Positions 56,890 through 64,000 of a stretch of 64,000 nucleotides of DNA are shown here, piece by piece. The notes below the pieces were generated by a model. That model ran no database searches. It saw only the letters and a program-made list of their open reading frames with translations, and was not told the DNA's origin. Every line of letters starts with the position of its first letter. The first letter of the stretch is position 1. This DNA is from Armillaria gallica (taxonomy: Eukaryota > Basidiomycota > Agaricomycetes > Agaricales > Physalacriaceae), in assembly GCA_037576215.1 (NCBI GenBank), contig JBANDB010000005.1, positions 248,001 through 312,000 of the forward strand. The letters are read 5' to 3'. Position numbers and translations under genes: made by a program.

Positions 56890-58433
56890 TACGTGGGTGC
56901 TTGTTTCTACACTCTTTCCTTCTTTATGTGCTAATGATGGTTTTTGAAAAGGAGCTCACCAGTTTGACCTCAAAGTCGACCCAAGGCAAGGGATTGGGGC
57001 GTAGGCGCATGTTATGTAGTATTGTTCACGTGCATCACTAAATATTCCACTGTGACTTTCATTTGTGGCAAGATTGCTTGACCTCTGTGGTTCGCCTCAG
57101 CAAAAACCCCGACGCTCATAACAAGGCTCATAATCATAATCATATTTGTATTATCTTATTGGTGCCGATACCAAGGGGGTACCGGACCGTCAAGCCGGAA
57201 TACCCGGTTGGTTGGTTGGTCGGGTCAAAGAGTGCGGTGAGAAACGGCGCTCTGTGCACCTTTCTGATGCCCGAGGCATAGCCACGTCAAGCGGCAGACC
57301 TGCCGTGCAGTAGCGGATTCATTTAATATATGAGATTTATTCCCTCTCTTGCTCTGAAAAATTTAATTTGAACTCTATTCTGTGAAGAAAAAAGGCTTGT
57401 TTGCTGATACAACCTGACATCATTGACGTCCTTAGAGAAGAGATTCTTGCCACATATAGGTGCCCCTAACACCTGCATGATCACATCATCGGTTCCAGAT
57501 GCACAAGAATACCACTGATGGGTCGTGAACGACCCGAAAACGAATGTAAATGAGAATTATAGTGCTGGGCTAGGCTTCTACACCCCAAGTCATCACTGAA
57601 TTTCACCCTCCACGCAATACAGGGCTGCATACCGTACACATGGCTGTCAATGGCCGTCAATACGGTGCTTCTCAAGCTCTCAATGGTACAGTTACGGTAC
57701 CCGTACGACGGCACCCATACAACCGTATAATACGGTGACGGTGCGAAGCCCTAATTATAAGGAGTAGTACCTTAAAGTTACAAAAGGGAGGATAGTCTTA
57801 GTTGCGAGCAACTATATACGAAGATTAATCGACCAAACTAACGAGGGTGGAAGGCCCGGCAAAATTCTTCCAAGAGTCCAAAACAAAGCACGTCACAGCA
57901 GTGACAGCACGTGTTGCCGGTATAGTGGTACTTCAAACTGCCTGGACTGTCGTACACTACCCTTCAGGTTGCTGGCAGGACCATTCAACTCCAGGATGAA
58001 TGGTATGGTGACAACCGTAACTTTCAATGATCAGAAATGAAATTTTTTTAGGAGCTATTCGAGGCCTGGGCCTGTCGATGCTTGGGACATTTGCTCAGCT
58101 AAAGGTGACAACTTCAGCTTACTCTCGGCTCGCTTTTGACATCCCAATTGACTCAAAGCTCAAAGGTCTACTAGTAAATGAAGCTGTACTATCCCTGAAA
58201 GTTTCATAATAATTGAACGTGCCGTTGCATGTCATTGCACCCTGTCTTGTGACTTTTGCTTCAAGTTTTCTGTTTGGAATATACGCCTTGAAAGGTAGGA
58301 TTATCTCCGCTGATCATCAGGTCCCGCTTCACGAAACTCATTTCAAGGAATTCTCGAGTATCATGGTGTCACTGCTGCTCAGAATTTTCAACCTTATAAA
58401 TGAACGGTGATAGCTTATGTAGTATCTGTCAGG
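56890..58433. other. Non-coding stretch with hAT-type end fragments
   Basis: CAAGGGGGTACCGGACCGTC at about 57,170 matches the end of the MITE at 60,409-60,911, and GGTTGGTTGGTCGGG follows where that MITE has GGTAGGTAGGTTGGG; no partner end was found, so it is a truncated copy. Near 57,600-57,750 several TACGGT/ACCGTA motifs recur, ending GGTGCGAAGCCCTA. A short plus-strand ORF at 58,027-58,209 is not supported. Confidence 0.4.
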
Positions 58434-59752
58434 ATGAGCACTTTTATTCCTCTTTGTCTTCAATGCTTGCCACCCTGCCTTTGCGGGGAGTTCTACAACA
58501 ACGAATCTGCACCGCCAGGGTCTACTCATCTCAAGCGACTTCAATGCGCTGCATGCCATCACCCCTGGTATTCGCACACTTCCAAGGACGTTCCAGATTC
58601 CCATCCTCTGTATCCATTCCGAAGACATGGCCTGGCCACCACAACATGCGCTGGTTTTTTCCCAGAGAATGCTTCAGTGAGTTAGCTTGCACAGATATCT
58701 CTGTACTTACGTAGCTCACAGTGACTCAGACCTTAATTACCACTCCCTGGAGCCCTGACACTGTCTGTGTATGTGGTGGCCAATGGTGGTTGCACGCATC
58801 ATACCAGTGAGTCTCTAAATCAGTTCACGTGTATCGATTATGCATCTTTTTCCTCCAGCAATGACTCAGATCAACCTCCACCAAACAAAAAACCTACAAC
58901 GTGGGTGTTTCTTTTGCCCGCCACATGCCCTTCATTTATCCTCCTTCATAGCTCTGCTCCGGCTCATCCCGGGAACTCCCAGTGCGTCTCTTGTTCTGGT
59001 TGCTAGCGATGATCTCATAAATATAAATTTATAGCTCCGATGGTCCCAAGTCCGGATCATTGCAGGCGGCTCCCCCTCCAGGAAGCGCAACAGCCTCCAT
59101 TCTCCGTAGTCTCCCACCTCCCATCACCGCCTTCAATGGGATACGAACACCAAAAGTTGAAACAGCTAAAGACCTCAGGAATATTTCCCGAATGTCCTCT
59201 TTACCTCAGAACAAGAACAAGAACAAGAACAAGAACAAGAAAGCATCCAGTTTGAACCCTGACAAAACCGGCGCAATGAATCTGAACGTCTTCCTCTACC
59301 CTTTGTGTGTACGTCTGTTCCTACCATGTCTTGGGATTGACATCGTTTACCTCGTTGTCAGGGAGATACGCAGGTTGATGTCGGCCCCATGGGACCTCAA
59401 ACACTCAGTTTTCGAGCAGATCAGCTTGCAACAGTATATGACACAGTTTTCCGATGCCGCGCTCTCGCTTTTGGTCTCAATATACCATCCAGGTCTTCGC
59501 CTCTCATTCTGCTATATCAAGCTCTAAAGGAATCTGCGGCAACTGGAAACTATGCTGTTCCTGGTTTAGAGGAATTCGATGCCAGTCATCCCGATCTGGC
59601 AAATATACAATATGACGGTAGTTTTCCATTCACGGTTATGGAACATCAAGTACGTGACGGCCGATACAAATTTAAACCAGATGGGCGTTTATGCCCTGGG
59701 AACTTCACCGGGGAAGCACTCCAGAAGAAGTTGTGCAAACATTTCAATCCTT
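58434..59752 (+). pseudogene. 5' part of a HECT-like gene, truncated after exon five
   Basis: ATG 58,434 starts MSTFIPLCLQCLPPCLCGE, with two Cys/His modules (PPCLCGEFY and CAACHHPWYSHTS). Exon one ends at about 58,675 before GTGAGT and joins CTCACAG (58,715) in phase. The following exons repeat those of the minus-strand gene (VCVCGGQWW, the Pro/Lys-rich segment with five AACAAG units, and FRADQLATVYDTVFRCRAL) until 59,752. There similarity ends at CAATCCTT and the frame runs into unrelated sequence (RGKNCVGLGPAARM). It lacks the whole HECT-like catalytic region. Together with 37,747-41,096 it contains both halves of one ancestral gene. Confidence 0.7.
58702..59752 (+). repeat. Second copy of the 1.04-kb inverted duplicate
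   Basis: Inverse of 40,069-41,109, about 99% identical. Upstream lies the unique exon one; downstream (from 59,753) lies sequence unrelated to the HECT-like gene. Confidence 0.9.
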
Positions 59753-59757
59753 GGAGG

Positions 59758-60400
59758 GGAAAAAATTGCGTAGGACTCGGACCTGCTGCGCGGATGTGTT
59801 GGCCCTCTCCGACTAGTCTGATGGGATTTCAGTGAAGAATAAAGCTTGTGTTACCCGGTCTTGAGATGGATAGTGAGCTTAGAAAAAGAAGGATATCTAA
59901 AATCCAAAGTGTATGGTGATGTCAAAGAAAATAATTATGGAGGGAAAGCGAAGCGAGCAATATTTTCAGTCAGAATTAAGTCGAAACGCGCTTCAATTCG
60001 GCATGCCAAACTTGCCGCCGGTAGGCTCAATTTGCCGCGGCAAGGCCATTAAATTATGTCAGCTTTGTCCTTGTCCTAACGCCGTTGAACGCCACTTCCC
60101 CTGGACCGGCGTTAAATGATAGACTAAATCTTAAAGTACTGTATGAATTTGGCCTTTAATTCTAAAGGCATAACAGGCCCTTTCAGAGGTAGTATCGACC
60201 AAACAGTTGAAATTTTTGGCAGCTGCTATCAGGGTACCACCGGAAGCTCTCTATAGTAGTCACGTTGTGGTGAACGCAGCCATGGTGGTTCTGATGATTT
60301 GTTGAAAAAGGATAACGTGTCACCCTATGAAACTACGGTTTGACTACTGTTGACATTGTACATCATGATCATTACGAGTCCGAGTGAAACGAGGATTCGT
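59758..60400. other. No supported gene
   Basis: Small ORFs at 59,846-60,119 lack motifs. The left half of a dispersed repeat (TTACGAGTCCGAG, then GGATTCGTCC) occupies about 60,373-60,400. Confidence 0.35.
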
Positions 60401-60408
60401 CCTTATGC

Positions 60409-60911
60409 CAAGGGGGTCCGAATATGAAAAAAAAAGACAGTGGGTCGATTAAATATTTTCGTGCATCAGCGCTGGACCTACCTACCTCCACGTGACCTAT
60501 ATGATGTCATTCTGCCTAATATAGGTCTATCTTCGCACTTTTGGCTCATTTTCCGTGCAAAAGTACCTGCATAGTAAGTATTCCAATGTATTGAACACAA
60601 TTTGCATCCTATTGGACTCGTACTTCAAAATTAGTTCAATAAGTTGTCAATAAGGCATATGACATCATCACAATGCAGTATGCATCAATGCCGAAGAGTG
60701 TTGATGAAGATGTTTGTAACACCAACTATCATATTCTCAGAGGTAAGTAGAATGTATTGTGGTATATATTGCATCATGATTCATTCAAAATATTCCTCAA
60801 TAACTTGTTTTTAGACCCTAATAGGAGGAGTCAACTTTTTTTTTTTCAGGCATGCCGGCCCAACCTACCTACCTACCCGGTGTGCCGGGCCGACGTCCTG
60901 GTACCCCCTTG
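60409..60911. mobile_element. 503-bp hAT-like MITE inserted into a dispersed repeat
   Basis: CCTTATGC is duplicated at 60,401-60,408 and 60,912-60,919. Ends: CAAGGGGGTCCG and, reverse complemented, CAAGGGGGTACC. It interrupts the repeat that is nearly continuous at 26,065-26,160, so the insertion is shown directly by comparison. No transposase. Confidence 0.85.
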
Positions 60912-60919
60912 CCTTATGC

Positions 60920-63487
60920 ACTGCATTTTGATCTAGGACCCTTACTTTTAAGTTTTACCTTAGAATTCAACAGGACCAAACAAAGGCCTTTTATAGACAG
61001 TTATCTTTCAGAATATTCATTGTGCTGAATAAACTAGAAGACAGCCATTTTGTTCATGCGTATGGTGTATAGAATCTATCAAAGGGTATATCTCACTTAA
61101 TACTTGGGCTTCGGAATGGGAGAATAGAGTTGGGAATGCATGTCGAGGATATGTTGCGCTCACCACGGTCCGATGTACCGAGTACCGGTTGCGTGGCTGT
61201 GCACACTCTTTTCATGCCTTTTACCACCTTCGATGGTGCATGGTACGCTCGCCAATACCAGTTTTGTGGACAAGAAAAGGTGTGTCTTTTATTATTCTGT
61301 TACTTAGTCTTCTTTTTAGGTGCATTTAACGCATCTGGCGGCTCCAAGATCCCTGGATTGCGTGCATCCCTCCCCCACCAGCTACGTAAGCCCTCGAACG
61401 AGGCTGTACGATGTTCAAGCCCCCCAACAACGACTACCACAACGCTACCACTGTTGACGGCGACGACGATGCCTGCCCATGCCCTGCTACTTCCCCGAAA
61501 ACAAGCACAATCCCCACCCCAACCGAACCCATTAACCGACCCATTACCTCCCACATCGACATCGATGACAATCACTGCTGCACACGACATCCATAGCCCA
61601 TGACAACGTAGCATACGTTGTACGTTTTGATATCAGCAGCCATCTCGGGATGGGAGGTGGTATGGAACCCAAAACCAACCACTGGGATGACGACGACAAG
61701 TATGATGACAACGTCAACAACGGGTAACGTGGGGTGGATTAAAGCATGATGCTGGGCTTAACTGTGGGCTAAGGCAAGACCCTAATTGCACGGAGGAGGG
61801 CGTAGGGACGGCTGAAGGGGCAGGAGATGTTGAGGAGGAAGGCGGGACAAAGGGCGGGACCCCGACGGTGAACGATGGCGATGACGTCAAAGCCCTTCAG
61901 GCGATCAAGGAAGGGCTTGAGGGTGCAACGAATGCGCCCAGAATCGTGGCCGTACGACCTCCAAAACGACCACAACCGCCGACCCTGCCTAAGCCATGCA
62001 GGACGACGACGACAATTACTCCGAGGGTGGGCATGATCATTCTCTAATGTGGGTCCATGGTACTGCTGGTGGAGGGTAGCTGTGCAAGCAGAGTGCAGAT
62101 GGACGACGCTGGAGTGCACGAGACATTGAGGAGGAGGGTGCGATGAAGCTCGGGATCCCGATGGATGATGATATTGATGACGCCCACGCTATCTTGGGCA
62201 ATGAGGGAGGACTACAGAGTGCAGTGAACGCACTTGGAATCATGGCCATACGACCGCAGCTGCCCACCCCACCGAACACCAATACGAACCTCCCGCACGC
62301 TATGCAACCTTCCCAGTCACCCCAGCTTTGTACATCTCCCCCTCGTTGGGTGGAGGATCACGAATCCACCCTGCACCATTACCCTTGATGCCCCGATCGT
62401 TGTGCATCAGTACTCCATATCAGTCCGTGGCATCCCCCCTCAGATCCCCCTCCTCTAGCTGAACTGCCATCTCTAGGGCCTCACCACCTCTGTTTGTGAC
62501 AGATGGTGAGGTTGTTTTGCCTCTTGGATCTCCTCCCCCTCGCACTCTATTCACCGGTGCGTTTGCACTCGCTGCCACCGTGAGATTGTTTGCATAGGTA
62601 GAGGGCATACTATTTACCCTAACGACGCTATGCACAGTGCCCGCTGTCGATACCTGTGGCCACCGTGCTCACACCGATTTTTATTTTTTCTATTTAAATT
62701 TTTTTTCACTATGTCAATATAATATATTACATTTGGGTACAGATCAAGCCTCGATGCTGTAATGGAATGAATACTTGTTATTGTTGTAAGATATTGTACC
62801 TTGTTCGTTTTATGCTCTTGAATATGTGCAGGTGTACTTCCGCTCTGTAGGCGTGTCCGTAATCCACCGTTCTACCATTTTGGCCCTTGGGCACCCCAAT
62901 ACTCATTATCAGATGGAGTAGATTTGTGTACATAAGTTGTTTGTTCAGAATACATCCCTTTTAGATCCCAGTTTCTGCTGCCGAGCAAACTTTTCCCTCA
63001 GGTGTCTGGCATAGATTCACATATTAAGTATGTGCTTACACTGAGTTTAGCGGACCGTGCCACTGGCCGGCCTTACTGAGTTTAATATCATTCTGCAACT
63101 AAAATTTGATTATGTTGAGAGCTGCTGAATGGTCCCATGGGCAACATGCTTTCGGACTCGTCCCTGCCGTGCTCGCAGCGGCCCACTTTGGCTAAGTAAA
63201 TTTTAGGGATCACCACGAGTAACCCATGGGTGCCGCAAAGCCGACCCGGACCCGTACCCGGCTGACCCATACCCAGGACTCGCATGGGTTTCGGGCCAGT
63301 CAGAGTCATGCTGGAGTCAGACTTTTTTTGATTGCATTGAATATCATTGATTTTGAGCTAATCTATCGTTTACAGTTGATCTGTAATCAAAATAGCCGTG
63401 TAAAGGCCCGGTATCACGGCATGGGTGCAGCCCCATCCAGCGATGGCAACCCATACCCGGAAAAACCCGCTGTACCCTTGGTTTTCT
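60920..63487. other. Long stretch without a supported gene
   Basis: 60,920-60,970 is the right half of the dispersed repeat seen at 26,098. Short ORFs through 61,130-62,640 overlap in several frames and have low-complexity Pro/Thr or Asp/Val content. 63,151-63,197 is a copy of the SDSSLPCSQRP repeat. Around 63,225-63,300 and 63,415-63,470 the motifs ACCCATGGGT, CCCATACCC and CATGGGT recur on both sides, suggesting a miniature element whose ends were not fixed. Confidence 0.3.
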
Positions 63488-64000
63488 CTAATCATAATCC
63501 ATGTTGATTCCACGGTCTTGAGCCAATGCAAGCATCCCCTTTGCTGCATAGAGGGCTGGTATATTGGCCATGATTATTCGACTATACCATTCCTCAGGGT
63601 CCTCTGGAAGGTCAAGGAAAAACTCGCACCATCTCTGTGACCGACCCAGTGCACTGATAAACGCCAACATGTGGTCACCAACATCATGTCTAGTCGCATT
63701 GGATTCCCCACTGGCTACTTCAGTTGTCCCACACAAGCGGGTTTTTTTCGAGCTCCCAGATCCTAGCTCGTCATCGAAGGGGAACGGACGCTTACAGACT
63801 GTCAAGCCCTGGGGTGAGAAAGTGTCCGATGGAGATCCCGTGGCTACCCAGTCCTCAAGGTAGGCAAGAAGACCATACTGTTTCTGAGCTACCCCCTCCA
63901 AGCTTGCGAGTTCTCCTTTAAACCTATTGTAAAAGTGGCGAAGCTCGACTGAATGGCGTTGGTGGATCAACACAATCTCTTCTTGCAACCTCTTCACCTC
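63488..64000 (-). CDS. 3' end of an uncharacterised coiled-coil protein (partial)
   Basis: The minus-strand frame is open from the window edge (64,000) to a stop at 63,488, about 170 codons. It begins EVKRLQEEIVLIHQRHSVEL, a predicted coiled coil continuing through HFYNRFKGELASLEGVAQKQ, followed by a Ser-rich basic linker (GSGSSKKTRLCGTTEV) and a helical C-terminus (HMLAFISALGRSQRWCEFF, LPEDPEEWYSRIIMANIPAL). There is no lesion. The start is outside the window. No family is recognised; a scaffolding or DNA-associated role is only a guess from the coiled coil. Confidence 0.55.
   Translation of the reverse strand, partial: EVKRLQEEIVLIHQRHSVELRHFYNRFKGELASLEGVAQKQYGLLAYLEDWVATGSPSDTFSPQGLTVCKRPFPFDDELGSGSSKKTRLCGTTEVASGESNATRHDVGDHMLAFISALGRSQRWCEFFLDLPEDPEEWYSRIIMANIPALYAAKGMLALAQDRGINMDYD

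Noticed and set aside
58767..59006. 79-codon ORF starting YVVANGG, also at 40,805-41,044
   Set aside because: It reads through two introns and has no ATG; the phase-consistent exons are in another frame.
1..64000. CRISPR array, rRNA operon, prophage or bacterial operon
   Set aside because: No direct-repeat/spacer structure, no rRNA-like sequence, no operon layout; introns and LTR elements show a eukaryotic source.

Overview
The window looks like a repeat-rich, gene-poor stretch of a filamentous basidiomycete, probably an Agaricomycete. This is inferred from short introns of about 45-65 nt with GTRNGT donors, Ty3/gypsy chromoviral retrotransposons with gag and pol, several hAT-like miniature elements, a fungal seven-transmembrane-type protein, and the absence of any prokaryotic operon, rRNA or CRISPR signal. 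The species cannot be read from the sequence.

Layout. 0-5.4 kb holds the 3' end of an acidic protein gene, a field of short repeated units (families A and B), a palindrome, a broken small gene, a TA-flanked MITE and a degenerate minisatellite. 5,454-23,814 is one composite retrotransposon locus. A Ty3/gypsy chromovirus (393-bp LTRs, AAAAG target duplication) was hit by a sister element (373-bp LTRs, ACTGC target duplication), and recombination then inverted the interior, so one element now reads on the minus strand and the other on the plus strand. The minus-strand copy also carries a 1.37-kb solo LTR packed with ACTAGT palindromes and a 324-bp piece of a mitochondrial LAGLIDADG homing-endonuclease gene. 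23.8-37 kb is mostly non-coding, with hAT MITEs, dispersed repeats, a dead type-B carboxylesterase, paired hairpins and a five-copy array of family B.

37.7-59.8 kb is organised around a HECT-like ubiquitin-ligase gene (minus strand, ten exons traced). Its first coding exon is missing from that locus. A second copy of its 5' part, with that exon, lies inverted at 58.4-59.8 kb. The two loci share a 1.04-kb segment in opposite orientation, which is what a staggered-break inversion of the intervening 17.6 kb would leave. Inside the inverted block are a RING-like zinc-finger gene, an uncharacterised five-exon gene, a decayed membrane-protein gene and several gene fragments. 59.8-64 kb holds an hAT MITE, dispersed repeats and the 3' end of a coiled-coil gene running off the window.

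How the parts relate. Most of the sequence is mobile DNA or its remains. Both gypsy copies are riddled with TGA, TAG and TAA codons explicable by C-to-T or G-to-A changes, so neither should be autonomous. The HECT-like and RING-like genes are the clearest candidates for cellular function; a shared ubiquitin role is only suggested by domain type. Exon models were traced by hand from splice signals and reading phase, and no database search was possible.
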